Shown here one piece after another: positions 55,217 to 64,000 of a stretch of DNA of 64,000 bases. The stretch covers positions 1 to 64,000 of the forward strand of contig DEHZ01000003.1 in the NCBI GenBank assembly GCA_002352205.1, read 5' to 3'. Under the pieces are notes generated by a model. That model made no database searches, was not told the origin of the DNA, and saw only the letters and a program-made list of their open reading frames with translations. A program made the position numbers and the translations under genes. The stretch's first letter is position 1; the number at the start of each line of letters is the position of its first letter. This stretch comes from Flavobacterium sp. UBA2787 (GTDB lineage Bacteria; Bacteroidota; Bacteroidia; Flavobacteriales; Flavobacteriaceae).

Positions 55217-56080
55217 ATGAGACAGCTTAAAATCACCAAGCAGGTTACTAATCGTGAAACTGCTTCCCTAGACAAATACCTACAAGAGATTGGAAAGGTT
55301 GATTTAATTACAGCCGATGAAGAGGTAGAATTAGCTCAACGCATCAAAGCCGGCGATCAACGTGCTTTGGAAAAGTTAACTAAAGCTAATTTACGTTTCG
55401 TGGTATCTGTTGCTAAACAATATCAAAATCAAGGACTTACACTTCCCGATTTAATTAACGAAGGAAACTTAGGTTTAATTAAAGCCGCACAACGTTTTGA
55501 CGAAACCCGTGGATTCAAATTCATTTCATACGCAGTATGGTGGATTCGTCAATCTATTCTTCAAGCCTTGGCAGAACAATCTCGTATCGTTCGCTTGCCA
55601 TTGAACAAAATTGGTTCTATCAACAAAATCAACAAAATGTATGCTTTGTTAGAGCAATCTAACGAAAGACCACCTTCTGCTGAAGAAATTGCAAAAGAAC
55701 TTGATATGACTGTAAATGATGTAAAAGAGTCAATGAAAAACTCCGGTCGTCATTTATCCATGGATGCTCCTTTAGTTGAAGGTGAAGATTCAAATTTATA
55801 TGACGTTTTGCGTTCAGGTGAGTCACCAAATCCTGACAGAGAATTAATTCATGAATCACTTCGCACAGAAATCGAACGTTCATTAGAAACCCTAACCCCA
55901 AGAGAAGCAGACGTAGTTCGTTTGTACTTTGGTTTAGGCGATCAACACCCAATGACCCTAGAAGAAATCGGAGAAACCTTCGATTTAACTCGCGAACGTG
56001 TTCGTCAAATTAAAGAAAAAGCAATTCGTAGATTAAAACACACCTCAAGAAGTAAAATATTAAAAACTTATTTAGGATAA
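55217..56080 (+). CDS. rpoD: Primary RNA polymerase sigma factor, RpoD/SigA type
   Basis: A 287-residue sigma-70 factor. Region 1.2 ([27 protein letters not shown]), region 2 ([30 protein letters not shown] and [15 protein letters not shown]), region 3 and region 4 ([23 protein letters not shown]) are all seen. There is no long region 1.1, as is usual for Bacteroidota, whose sigma recognises TTG/TAnnTTTG promoters like those in this window. A terminator-like palindrome follows at 56175-56199. Confidence 0.97.
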   Translation: MRQLKITKQVTNRETASLDKYLQEIGKVDLITADEEVELAQRIKAGDQRALEKLTKANLRFVVSVAKQYQNQGLTLPDLINEGNLGLIKAAQRFDETRGFKFISYAVWWIRQSILQALAEQSRIVRLPLNKIGSINKINKMYALLEQSNERPPSAEEIAKELDMTVNDVKESMKNSGRHLSMDAPLVEGEDSNLYDVLRSGESPNPDRELIHESLRTEIERSLETLTPREADVVRLYFGLGDQHPMTLEEIGETFDLTRERVRQIKEKAIRRLKHTSRSKILKTYLG

Positions 56081-56174
56081 ATTTTTTCTATACCAATTGC
56101 CTTTGATTTATAAAAGTAATTCGTATTTTGCGAGTCTAAAATTGACACGTATATACTAAAAATAGTAAAATTAC

Positions 56175-56199
56175 AAACAGTTTAAACTGTTCGTTTTTT
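56175..56199 (+). terminator. Terminator-like palindrome after rpoD
   Basis: AACAGTTTAAACTGTT (56176-56191) is a perfect 16-bp palindrome followed by a T run. A second hairpin follows: ACTCCGG (56214-56220) with CCGGAGT (56228-56234) and T-rich sequence. Confidence 0.7.
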
Positions 56200-56221
56200 G
56201 ATTGATGATTGAAACTCCGGC

Positions 56222-56480
56222 TGATTACCGGAGTTTTGCTTTTTTGGGAAGCAAAACTCCAGTCTGTTCGCTACGCTCGGGTTCCCGGAGTTTTGCTTTT
56301 TATGGGCGTGACCACAAGGGTCAGGCTTTCCGTTACAAGTCCTCACAAAAAACACCATTTTCTAAAACCCAAAAAGAGCTTCCGTTGGTCGCTTTTTTGA
56401 CTCAAGAAAATTGGCGTTTTTTGTTCCGGGCTTTTCACTTCAATCCTTCACGCAAATCCGTGCCAAAAAGAAAATTCAGG
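56222..56480 (-). repeat. Structured intergenic repeat element, copy 2
   Basis: On the minus strand it carries ATTGAAGTGAAAAGC (56430-56444), the 19-nt core AAGCGACCAACGGAAGCTC (complement of 56376-56394) identical to that at 16100-16118, and CTTGTAACGGA (complement of 56329-56339). After this come a GGGTCAGGCT/GTGGTCACGCC segment and two copies of CGGAGTTTTGCTTTT with their mirrored forms. The whole 56081-56551 stretch has no gene; short open frames in it are not supported. It lies between rpoD and rpe. Confidence 0.8.
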
Positions 56481-56518
56481 TTTTACACAAAACACTTCCC
56501 CATTTGCCTTTAAAATTT

Positions 56519-56526
56519 TACTTTTG
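56519..56526 (+). promoter_or_regulatory. -7 box of rpe
   Basis: TACTTTTG matches TAnnTTTG exactly, 25 nt before the ATG; the leader that follows is a CA-rich AACAACAACTACAACAACAC stretch. Confidence 0.55.
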
Positions 56527-56551
56527 CACAAACAACAACTACAACAACACA

Positions 56552-57214
56552 ATGAAAAAAACGTTAATTGCTCCTTCAGTCTTAGCAGCCGATTTTGCCA
56601 ACCTTCAACGCGATATTGAAATGATTAATGCCAGCGATGCCGATTGGTTTCACATCGACATTATGGACGGCGTTTTTGTTCCCAACATTTCTTTCGGAAT
56701 GCCGGTTCTAGAAGCCATTTCAAAACATGCAAAAAAAACAATCGATGTTCATTTAATGATTATCGACCCTGATTGCTATATCAAAACATTTGCTCAATTG
56801 GGCTCTACCAACCTAACAGTTCATTACGAAGCTTGTACTCATCTACACAGAACACTTCAGGCCATCAAAGCCGAAGGAATGAAAGCTGGAGTTGCTTTGA
56901 ATCCGCATACGCCGGTTAGTTTATTAGAAGACATTATTAACGATATTGACTTAGTTTGTTTAATGAGTGTAAACCCAGGTTTTGGAGGACAATCATTCAT
57001 TGAAAAAACATATAAAAAAGTAAAAGAATTAAAAGAAATCATCACTCGCAACAACGCTTCAACTTTAATTGAAATTGATGGTGGAGTAACCAACAAAAAC
57101 GCTAAACAATTAGCCGAAGCCGGAGCAAATATTTTAGTAGCAGGAAATTTTGTTTTTAAAGCAGAAAATCCGACTCAGACGATATCGGATTTAAAGAAGT
57201 TATTGGATAATTAA
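56552..57214 (+). CDS. rpe: Ribulose-phosphate 3-epimerase
   Basis: A 220-residue TIM-barrel enzyme that interconverts ribulose-5-phosphate and xylulose-5-phosphate in the pentose phosphate pathway. Motifs are IAPSVLAADFANL, HIDIMDGVFVPNISFG with the metal-binding His and Asp, VHLMI, SVNPGFGGQSF and IEIDGGV. The start at 56552 is preferred: the frame opens at 56411 inside the repeat element, but that part has no family match. Confidence 0.96.
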   Translation: MKKTLIAPSVLAADFANLQRDIEMINASDADWFHIDIMDGVFVPNISFGMPVLEAISKHAKKTIDVHLMIIDPDCYIKTFAQLGSTNLTVHYEACTHLHRTLQAIKAEGMKAGVALNPHTPVSLLEDIINDIDLVCLMSVNPGFGGQSFIEKTYKKVKELKEIITRNNASTLIEIDGGVTNKNAKQLAEAGANILVAGNFVFKAENPTQTISDLKKLLDN

Positions 57215-57217
57215 AAA

Positions 57218-57637
57218 CTAATACTGTTTCAACAAATACTTTATTATATCTGTTGTTGTAACAATTCCAACCAACAAATCACCTTCTACAACAGGAAGTG
57301 CATGAAATTCTCTTGAAGATAAAATTTCAGCCACTTCTTTGATGGTGGTTTCTGGCGAAACGGTAACAAGTTTTTTGGCCATGACTTGTTCAACAGTAAA
57401 CATATTGTAAACTGTAACATCTACCACTTCATCTTCGTCATCAACAGCATCGACAAAAGAAATACGCAACAAATCGGTGTAACTCAACATTCCTATAATT
57501 TTATTACTGTTTACAACCGGAATGTGCCGAATATGGTGCTTTTTAAAAAGCATTTCTGCTTTAGTCAAATCATCCGTTAAATTGAGTTTAATAACATTTT
57601 TTGTCATGATGGTCGAAACCGGAACCTGCTTTTTCAT
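57218..57637 (-). CDS. Tandem CBS-domain protein
   Basis: A 139-residue cytoplasmic protein with two CBS repeats (VSTIMTKNVIKLNLTDDL / IRHIPVVNSNKIIGMLSYTDL and EQVMAKKLVTVSPETT / FHALPVVEGDLLVGIVTTTDI). CBS pairs bind adenine nucleotides and usually act as sensors; the partner is unknown. The ATG at 57637 gives the natural start; the frame opens at 57703 without support. It is convergent to rpe with only 3 bases between the stops. Confidence 0.88.
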   Translation of the reverse strand: MKKQVPVSTIMTKNVIKLNLTDDLTKAEMLFKKHHIRHIPVVNSNKIIGMLSYTDLLRISFVDAVDDEDEVVDVTVYNMFTVEQVMAKKLVTVSPETTIKEVAEILSSREFHALPVVEGDLLVGIVTTTDIIKYLLKQY

Positions 57638-57729
57638 CTTAATCTGCTTTAATTCTAAACAAATTTCAGCATTAAATGACCACACACAAATGACAGATAT
57701 CATAGTTTAATTGAGACTTTTTTTGTATC

Positions 57730-58545
57730 TTATTCAATCTGAAAATTTATCATTTTTCTTACTTTTTCATACAATTCAGGAAATTCTCTTCTAAAATCAT
57801 CCGGTGTTTCAAAAAAATGTTCCAACAAAACGGCTATAAATTCAAAACTGTTTGAAAAAGCATAAATTCGAAAATAATTAGATTCTATTAATTTCTGAGC
57901 CACCTGTTTTTGAGCCGTATAATCTAAAATTGCATTATAATTTCTGGCAAAAAGAATTGAGCTCTTGTCTGTTCGTTTCAACCCTTGAAAATGTATGGCG
58001 TGGGCAAATTCATGTAAGCCTAAATTCAAATTATCATTGTGGTATTCATATCCTTCCAAAAAATCTTTCCATGAAAAAACAATGGCTTTCATTCTGGGAT
58101 TAAATTCTCCTTTATGCCAAGCATCATTGGAAGTAGAGTAATACGGCTCTGGATAAATGATGATTTTGTCAAACACATCAATTAAATATTTACGCATACC
58201 AAAAGTTAGCTTAACTGCTGTAGCAGCAATAAAAACTTTTATTTCATCATTCAAAACCAAATCTTCTTTGGCAATAAATTGATAGTTTGCCATAAAAGTT
58301 GCCAACCGATGCTCAAAATGTTTCTTTTTTTTATCCGAAAGACGGTTGTAAAAAGCAATTTTATGTCTTAGAATTCGCTGCTGTTCTTGCGTCAACGTTT
58401 TTGGTGAAAAATAGAAATGCACAAAAATTGGTTTGTGAAATAGTTTGGCATAAAAATACTCCACCACATAAAAAACAACAATTGAAAACAAGACAAATCC
58501 TAATAATAAAATAACCAAAATAAAAACGTTCATGCCATCCATCAC
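57730..58545 (-). CDS. MtfA-like zinc-dependent peptidase
   Basis: A 271-residue protein with one N-terminal transmembrane helix (FILVILLLGFVLFSIVVFYVV) and a zinc peptidase motif HEFAHAIHF (the HExxH form HEFAH). This matches the MtfA/M90-type family, in which E. coli MtfA controls glucose uptake by binding Mlc; no Mlc is visible here. It lies 30 bases downstream of the AMP-ligase gene and may be the last gene of the same transcript. Start at the first ATG (58545) is tentative; 58533 is possible. Confidence 0.83.
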   Translation of the reverse strand: MMDGMNVFILVILLLGFVLFSIVVFYVVEYFYAKLFHKPIFVHFYFSPKTLTQEQQRILRHKIAFYNRLSDKKKKHFEHRLATFMANYQFIAKEDLVLNDEIKVFIAATAVKLTFGMRKYLIDVFDKIIIYPEPYYSTSNDAWHKGEFNPRMKAIVFSWKDFLEGYEYHNDNLNLGLHEFAHAIHFQGLKRTDKSSILFARNYNAILDYTAQKQVAQKLIESNYFRIYAFSNSFEFIAVLLEHFFETPDDFRREFPELYEKVRKMINFQIE

Positions 58546-58575
58546 TATACTTTTTGTGGTTATTTAATCAATTTA

Positions 58576-59868
58576 CTAATTCGTTCTTTTATCAATCAAC
58601 GTAGTTGGTTTTCTGTTTTCGGGAGAAAAAATAATTGGTAGTAAATCTTCTTTTGTCACGACTTCTAATTTTGGAGTAACTCTTAATTTTGCCTTGAAAT
58701 GATTTTTTACTTCGTGAATAAATGCCTCCGAATTATTCGTAGTAACAATCTTAATTAAAATTTCATCTGTTCCTAAATCGTTCGTAAAAATTTCAATAAC
58801 ATGATTTTCAACTTCCTCAAAAGAAGTAAGCAAATCGTGCATCGCCGGCGGATACAAAGTGGTTCCTTTATATTTTATCATATGTTGTTTTCTACCAACC
58901 ACCGGGCCCAATCTCAACGAATTTCTTCCGCATTGGCAAGCATCGGTGTGCAACTGAACAATATCACCGGTTTTGAATCGCAAAAGCGGCATGGCTTCTA
59001 CTCCTAAAGTGGTAATGACTAATTCACCTGTTTCGCCTTGTTGAACTGGCTCATTTTCATCATCTAAAACTTCCACAATGATTAATTCCGGATGATGATG
59101 ACCGCCAATAAAATTTTCACATTCGGTGAAAGCCGTACTCATTTCGGTAGAAGCATAAGATGAAAATAACTGAATCGGCCATTTCTGAGTAATTTTATCC
59201 GAAAGCAAAGTGGGATTAAAATCCTGATCCCGCAATGCTTCGCCAATGCAAATAACCCCTTTTACACTTGATGATTTATAATCTATTTGATGATTTTCAG
59301 CATATTCAATCAATTTCAATAAAAAAGATGGTACTGAAATTAAATAGGCCGGTTTATATTTTAAAATGGAATCCCATTGCAATTCCGGAATTCCGGAACC
59401 AACGCGAATGACACCCGCTCCTAGTTTTCGCAATCCCAAAAAATAAGCTAATCCGGCCATAAATCTTCGATCCATCGTGGTCATCAACTGTACGACATCG
59501 CCTTTTTGAATTCCGGCACATTGAAACGAAATGGCTTCATTATAGGCTAATCTTTCTAAATCATTATCGGTTAAACCAATGGTTACAGGACTTCCTAATG
59601 TTCCCGAAGTGGTTACGTAATCAATAATTTTATCTCGTGTAACACAAAAAAAATCATCGTTGAATTCCTGTAAATCTGTTTTAGTTGTAACGGGAATTTG
59701 TTGCAAATCTTCCAAGGCTTGAATCGCATTGATATCAATTGAATGATGCGAAAACAATCGTTTATAAAACGGTGAATTTTGATTCAAATAGGCCAATAAT
59801 TCCTTAAGTTTTTCACTCTGAAATGCATAAATTTCTTCAACCGAAGCCTTTTCTATCGCTGGAATCAT
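58576..59868 (-). CDS. AMP-dependent ligase of the phenylacetate-CoA ligase family
   Basis: A 430-residue adenylate-forming enzyme. The P-loop is TTSGTLGSPVTIGLT; other motifs are SSYASTEMSTAF, TTLGVEAMPLLRFKTGD and VVGRKQHMIKYKGTTLYP. It activates an aromatic carboxylic acid, and its location next to an acyltransferase/hydrolase, an FAD desaturase-like enzyme and an acyltransferase-fused exporter agrees with a flexirubin/aryl-polyene pathway. The start overlaps the previous gene's stop by 4 bases (translational coupling). Confidence 0.88.
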   Translation of the reverse strand: MIPAIEKASVEEIYAFQSEKLKELLAYLNQNSPFYKRLFSHHSIDINAIQALEDLQQIPVTTKTDLQEFNDDFFCVTRDKIIDYVTTSGTLGSPVTIGLTDNDLERLAYNEAISFQCAGIQKGDVVQLMTTMDRRFMAGLAYFLGLRKLGAGVIRVGSGIPELQWDSILKYKPAYLISVPSFLLKLIEYAENHQIDYKSSSVKGVICIGEALRDQDFNPTLLSDKITQKWPIQLFSSYASTEMSTAFTECENFIGGHHHPELIIVEVLDDENEPVQQGETGELVITTLGVEAMPLLRFKTGDIVQLHTDACQCGRNSLRLGPVVGRKQHMIKYKGTTLYPPAMHDLLTSFEEVENHVIEIFTNDLGTDEILIKIVTTNNSEAFIHEVKNHFKAKLRVTPKLEVVTKEDLLPIIFSPENRKPTTLIDKRTN

Positions 59869-61529
59869 CCTGTTTTTTTATTAATTTTCTTTAAATAATT
59901 TTCTATCTTTTTTCTATCAGGAACAGTTGTAATTTCTTTTTCCAGAGCTTTTTTAAATTCAATTTCAGCTGCTTTATACCATTCTTTTTGATAATAATAT
60001 TCTCCAATTCTTGCATAAACCAACCAAAAATCAGAATTTAAATTTTGATATTCCTTAGCAAACCCTGTTTCCAAAGTTAACTTTTCTTTTAAAACCTCAT
60101 CCAACTTTCGATCTAAAATTCTAAACTTTTCATAATCGGCATATTCTTTCGTGTTTAAAAAATCATCTTTTGGAATAGTAGCAGATTCTTTCACAGAAAC
60201 TGTAAAATCCCCTTTCATTTTACTAAAAACTTCTTTCAAATCATACGCTACAAATTCGCCCAATTGATAAGGATTGGAAGAAACCCAAACCATCAATTGT
60301 TCCGGTTTAAAAATCACCGCATGATGAGCCCGAAGCTGATTGAGAGCTTTTTCATTTCCAAATCCGATTTTGAGTTCGGCAAGACCATCTTTATTTCGAA
60401 GAATTTCGGCCATTTTTTCAGGAGTCATTTTGTCTTTTTCTTCCAACAGTTCATTCATTCGGTCAAAACGATATTGCGAGTGACTTTCTTTAATATGTTC
60501 CACATTTCGCTCATCTGATTGATAAGCTTTACTTTGAAAATGATTGGAACAAACAAGTTGATTGGAATTTTCAACTTCATACACATCAAAATTATCGGGA
60601 GCCATTTCAATCAAAACCGCTTTTTTGTCTTTGGCACTTCCCACCATAATTGATTCAGAAACAAAAACTTCTCTTTTTTTGGCAATTGCAATGGCTTCAT
60701 CTATCGTGGAAGCATACTGCAAAATTTCTCTCGTTACAATTGATATTGGCGTTTTGGCCACCAACGGAATATCCGATTTTCCGGCATTGATAGTTACGGT
60801 CAAGCCTTCTGCATTCATTCCGGAAAGCACGCCAATCATTCCGCCCCAAGTAACATTCATAAACGGAATTCCTTTTTCGGGTTTAACAAAGAGTATGATT
60901 TTATCTTTTGCAAAATCGTCTCCGGCATAAAAATCAAAGTTTCTGCCGATGAGTAGTGAACCATCTTCCGATTTATCGCCCCAAACCGCCATCGATGAAC
61001 AGCCCACCAAAGCCAAATCCTGCAAAGCATGACCAATATCGTGGGCTCCGTGGAGGTAAAGACTTCTTAAATACTTGGGTGCAATGGAGTTAAAATCTTC
61101 CGATGCATATTCGGAAATTCCGTAGATTTCGGTTTTAAATTCTTCCGGAATATGTAGATATAGTTTCCGGTTATACCATTTTAGAAATTGCCGTAATAAT
61201 TTCTGTTTGAAGGTTGACGGAACCATTTCCTGTATTTTAGAAAAAAAAATACGTTCTTGGTTTAAAAATAAATCTTCGGATAAACCTCCAATTAATAATC
61301 CTCTTTGTAATTCATCTCCCGACACATGGAGTTCCCAGAGTTGTTGTTTGTTTTTGATTATAAAATTTTCACCAGAAACAAAAAGAGAATCATTCCTTTT
61401 TTCGATGAATGGTTTTTTAAATTCAGATGAAGCTAATTGTGGTTTATCCTGAAGCGATTTGGAAATTCCACAAGACAAAAAAGTGGTTCCAATAAAAAGA
61501 AAAAGTAGTATTTTGAATACAATTTTCAT
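59865..61529 (-). CDS. C45-type autoproteolytic acyltransferase/hydrolase lipoprotein
   Basis: A 554-residue lipoprotein (signal MKIVFKILLFLFIGTTFLSC) with the Ntn-hydrolase fold of acyl-CoA:6-aminopenicillanic-acid acyltransferase and related C45 peptidases: a catalytic Cys about residue 177 in LALVGCSSMAVWG, followed by GSLLIGRNFDFYAGDDFA and GIPFMNVTWGGMIGVLSGMN. These enzymes are cut between the preceding Gly and the Cys. The C-terminus ends with a helical TPR-like stretch. Such genes are found in flexirubin-type clusters and may transfer or cleave the acyl chain. Ends are coupled to neighbours by 4-base overlaps. Confidence 0.86.
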   Translation of the reverse strand: MKIVFKILLFLFIGTTFLSCGISKSLQDKPQLASSEFKKPFIEKRNDSLFVSGENFIIKNKQQLWELHVSGDELQRGLLIGGLSEDLFLNQERIFFSKIQEMVPSTFKQKLLRQFLKWYNRKLYLHIPEEFKTEIYGISEYASEDFNSIAPKYLRSLYLHGAHDIGHALQDLALVGCSSMAVWGDKSEDGSLLIGRNFDFYAGDDFAKDKIILFVKPEKGIPFMNVTWGGMIGVLSGMNAEGLTVTINAGKSDIPLVAKTPISIVTREILQYASTIDEAIAIAKKREVFVSESIMVGSAKDKKAVLIEMAPDNFDVYEVENSNQLVCSNHFQSKAYQSDERNVEHIKESHSQYRFDRMNELLEEKDKMTPEKMAEILRNKDGLAELKIGFGNEKALNQLRAHHAVIFKPEQLMVWVSSNPYQLGEFVAYDLKEVFSKMKGDFTVSVKESATIPKDDFLNTKEYADYEKFRILDRKLDEVLKEKLTLETGFAKEYQNLNSDFWLVYARIGEYYYQKEWYKAAEIEFKKALEKEITTVPDRKKIENYLKKINKKTG

Positions 61530-63058
61530 TCCTTCGCTTTGAGTTCGCTGTTGATTTTATTTACCAAATATTCTTTTCCGAGAATTTCAGAACAAGTTAC
61601 TACAGCTCCAATTGTTACACCTAAAACGCCGTGCATGCTGATACTCTGACCGGTAAGAAAAAGATTTTCGATCTTAGTTTTTGGGGAAATAAAAGTTACC
61701 ATTGGGTTGTTTGAATCTTTTACATAACCATATAAATTCCCGTTGTGACCGCCAATATAATCTCTGTAAGAAAGTGGCGTAGAAGCATGAACCGATTTAA
61801 TGCATTCTCTGATATTTGGCATTTTCTTTTCGATTTCTTTTAGAAAAATTTCAATTTTATCGTTCTTGAATTTTTCATATTCTTCTCCCCTGTCTTCTTT
61901 ATTGGCAACTGTGTTTTTAGTATTTTCCCATTGTTCCACTTCATCAAAACGCATGTAGGTTATTGCCGTTAAACTTTCAGCCCAAACTTGATTTTCTTCT
62001 GAAACATTCATCGAAATCATATAACATTCCGGCCAAGATTCTTGGGTATATTCGGCCGCTTTCCAAATTCGAGTGGCATCTTTTACGTGGTAATTATTAT
62101 AATTTCTATAATTTAAACATTCCGGTTTTAGCACAATATAGATACTAAACGGAGCAATAATTGCTTCTAAACTTTGAATTCTGTCGTAATACGCTTTTCT
62201 AAATTTATCTTTCCCTATTAATTTTAAAGTAGTTTTGGGTTCAATATTAGAAATAAATAAGTCACCAAAGTATTCGTTACCATTTTTCGTTTTAGCTGAA
62301 ACTAATTTTCCGTCTTCATAACCAAAACCAACCACTTCGCTGTGCTTATACGTTTCTCCACCATACTTTTTCAACTGTTTGATGAGCTGCTTAGTAATCT
62401 GACTTCCGCCATTTAAACATCGCCAAGAACTTTGAATATAGGAGTTAACTGAAAGTGCATGTACATAAAATGGTGTTCTGTAATCATCACCTGCATATAA
62501 GAAATTTGAACCGGCCAACACTGCTTTTAATTTTTCGTTCGACGTTAATTCATCTAATAAAGCTTTTGCATTGATAGAAAGCACTTCATTTTGATAACCA
62601 CCTTCACTCTTAAGGTTATAAAGCGGAAATGAATCGCAGGCATAAACAATTTTTTCGCAATATTCTCTGAGTACTTTTTCTTCATCAGGAAAATAGTTCA
62701 ACAATTGTTGTACAAAATTTTCATAGCCTTGGGCATGAGGATACTGGTTAGCATCGCCTTCAAAAGTGATAACATCATAACCATCTTCATCCATCTTTTT
62801 TAATTTAAGATGTTCCATGATTCCGATGTATGAAAAATAATTGTGTAAATTCTCGCCTTCAGACAATCCGCCGATGTAGTGAATTCCGGTATCAAAAATA
62901 GTTTTATCGCGAACAAAGGTTTGCAGATTGCCACCAAATTGGTTGTTTTTTTCTAAAACACAAACACTTTTTCCTTCTTTTGCCAAAATTATTGCAGAAA
63001 CCAGACCGCCAAGACCGCTTCCCACAATGACAACATCATATTTCTTTTTCAAATTCAC
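61526..63058 (-). CDS. FAD-dependent oxidoreductase, phytoene desaturase/carotenoid isomerase-like
   Basis: A 510-residue flavoenzyme with a dinucleotide-binding N-terminus (YDVVIVGSGLGGLVSAIILAKEG...VLEKNNQFGG) and the C-terminal signature LFLTGQSISMHGVLGVTIGA of the phytoene desaturase/CrtISO group. In an aryl-polyene or flexirubin setting it probably acts on the polyene chain rather than on a carotenoid. It overlaps the acyltransferase gene by 4 bases at its start and the C45 gene by 4 at its end. Confidence 0.88.
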   Translation of the reverse strand: MNLKKKYDVVIVGSGLGGLVSAIILAKEGKSVCVLEKNNQFGGNLQTFVRDKTIFDTGIHYIGGLSEGENLHNYFSYIGIMEHLKLKKMDEDGYDVITFEGDANQYPHAQGYENFVQQLLNYFPDEEKVLREYCEKIVYACDSFPLYNLKSEGGYQNEVLSINAKALLDELTSNEKLKAVLAGSNFLYAGDDYRTPFYVHALSVNSYIQSSWRCLNGGSQITKQLIKQLKKYGGETYKHSEVVGFGYEDGKLVSAKTKNGNEYFGDLFISNIEPKTTLKLIGKDKFRKAYYDRIQSLEAIIAPFSIYIVLKPECLNYRNYNNYHVKDATRIWKAAEYTQESWPECYMISMNVSEENQVWAESLTAITYMRFDEVEQWENTKNTVANKEDRGEEYEKFKNDKIEIFLKEIEKKMPNIRECIKSVHASTPLSYRDYIGGHNGNLYGYVKDSNNPMVTFISPKTKIENLFLTGQSISMHGVLGVTIGAVVTCSEILGKEYLVNKINSELKAKE

Positions 63059-64000
63059 GATTTTATAAAAACTAATTTGGTTTTTTCTTCTTTTAAAATA
63101 TTGAATCCTGCTTTTAGAATAACATCTTTCAATTCAAAATGATTAAGTAAAATGATTTTATTTGGCTTGGAAATATAATCAGTCAAAATTGATTCTTCTG
63201 TTTTTGAAGAAATTAGTAAGGTATCAAAATTACCAATTTCAGTCAATTGATCAACATAACAAATATCACGTTTTTTGACTAAATAATTAGTTCTTGCTAC
63301 ACTTCTTTTTTCTTCATCAAGTATATAACTTTGAATCTTTCTTTTGGCTTGTTGCAAGGTGAGCAAAACATCTAATTGACCATAATCATTCGCAAAATGA
63401 AGAATTTTTGCGGACGAAGAAATATGATCGTTCAGATTGAAATATATGCTTTTATTCTTTTCAAAATCAGCTTTTACAGCTTCGATAATTTCTGATTCTT
63501 TGTAGAGAAAACTTAAAAATAGTTTGTTTTTAAAATAATTTTCGTCTTCTCTTTCACTTCTAATTTTAGCAAATTCCTGTCTGAAAAGTTTATTAATCGA
63601 CTTGGTTCTTTCTGAATAGTTTGCTCCAAAAGAAGCGTCTGAAGCTTCAATTCGTTTGCCAATTATTACTGTAATATTTTCATCATAAATAATATGATCT
63701 CCTTTGGGAAGTGTTTCTGCATTTCCATGAATATAAATCGGCAAAACATCCAAATTAAATTGTTCTGCTAGATAGAATGCACCTTTGTGAAAACGCTTAA
63801 TATCATTGTCTTCAGAACGTGTTCCTTCGGGAAAAACCATCAAAAGGTATCCATGTTCAACTCTTTTTTTCAAATGTTCAACTCCGCCTTCTAATCCCTG
63901 CGAAACCGGATAATAGCCCGCTAAGCGAACCACTCCGCCAAAAACAGGCGATTTATATACCCAATCATTTACCAAATAAATCACACGATGCGTTACCATT
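63055..64000 (-). CDS. Partial 1-acylglycerol-phosphate-acyltransferase domain protein (5' part outside window)
   Basis: The C-terminal part, at least 314 residues, of a longer protein that continues beyond the right edge. The acyltransferase domain is visible through FPEGTRSED and GNAETLPKGDHIIYDENITV; the conserved HxxxxD motif that normally lies upstream is not present, so the front is cut off. The ATG at 63999 is probably internal. The tail (about residues 175-314) is a Rossmann-like degenerate domain. In flexirubin clusters this module is fused to an MMPL-type exporter, which may lie just outside. Confidence 0.8.
   Translation of the reverse strand, partial: MVTHRVIYLVNDWVYKSPVFGGVVRLAGYYPVSQGLEGGVEHLKKRVEHGYLLMVFPEGTRSEDNDIKRFHKGAFYLAEQFNLDVLPIYIHGNAETLPKGDHIIYDENITVIIGKRIEASDASFGANYSERTKSINKLFRQEFAKIRSEREDENYFKNKLFLSFLYKESEIIEAVKADFEKNKSIYFNLNDHISSSAKILHFANDYGQLDVLLTLQQAKRKIQSYILDEEKRSVARTNYLVKKRDICYVDQLTEIGNFDTLLISSKTEESILTDYISKPNKIILLNHFELKDVILKAGFNILKEEKTKLVFIKS

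Noticed and set aside
56202-56513. Open frames of about 60-100 codons between rpoD and rpe
   Set aside because: They lie in the hairpin-rich repeat element, lack a start context and have repeat-derived composition.

Overview
The window is a 64 kb stretch of chromosome from a Flavobacterium-like member of the Flavobacteriaceae (Bacteroidota). This is inferred from the AT-rich sequence, the gliding/type IX secretion operon gldKLMN, an exosortase of the XrtF type with its partner, a short (287 aa) primary sigma factor, the edge of a flexirubin-type pigment cluster, intergenic repeats typical of the group, and many promoters with the Bacteroidota -7 element TAnnTTTG (sometimes with TTG about 19-22 nt upstream). 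Shine-Dalgarno sequences are mostly absent. No tRNA, rRNA, CRISPR array, transposase or prophage gene was seen.

Layout. 1-361: three copies of a 112-bp tandem repeat. 362-6615 (+): a galactoside-use operon made of a GH2 beta-galactosidase lipoprotein, galK, galT and a sodium/sugar symporter; galE is not present. 7095-7949 (-): a secreted plant-type LRR protein. 8231-13711 (+): a three-gene RND efflux system. 13800-15789: DUF1761 membrane protein, pterin carbinolamine dehydratase and an acyltransferase-like protein. 15790-16200: a gene-free nest of repeats. 16201-19616: ABC-F ATPase, DUF983 protein and an FAD oxidoreductase. 19678-28213 (-): topA, an arginase-fold protein with lost metal ligands, then gldK-gldL-gldM-gldN. 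28391-35404 (+): miaB, a receiver-less sigma-54 activator, lptE-like, a TPR-type protein, secG and groES-groEL. 35475-42431 (-): an outer-membrane DUF2490 protein, a SulP transporter and DabB-DabA, an energy-coupled inorganic-carbon uptake module. 42508-46098 (-): a metal (probably copper) handling group with a TonB receptor, an HMA protein and two small Cys/His-rich exported proteins. 46153-48346 (-): a beta-CASP metallo-hydrolase next to an ATP-cone/Mrr-like nuclease fusion. 48386-49361 (-): XrtF and its partner. 49433-57214 (+): GAF-type Met-sulfoxide reductase, rpsO, pnp, an outer-membrane receptor, rpoD and rpe. 57218-64000 (-): CBS protein, MtfA-like peptidase, then four translationally coupled genes of a flexirubin/aryl-polyene-type cluster running off the right edge.

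The most unusual signals are: (1) a pair of 20-bp-spaced direct repeats placed just upstream of the -7 boxes of both gldK and the LRR gene, suggesting co-regulation of gliding/secretion with the LRR protein; (2) two copies, 40 kb apart and in opposite orientation, of a structured intergenic element with variable hairpin arms and an identical 19-nt core; (3) the DabAB-SulP module with its zinc ligands intact; (4) the ATP-cone/Mrr plus beta-CASP pair; (5) the degenerate arginase beside gldK; and (6) a nearly leaderless metal-associated gene. Functions are assigned by reading motifs by eye; no database search was possible.
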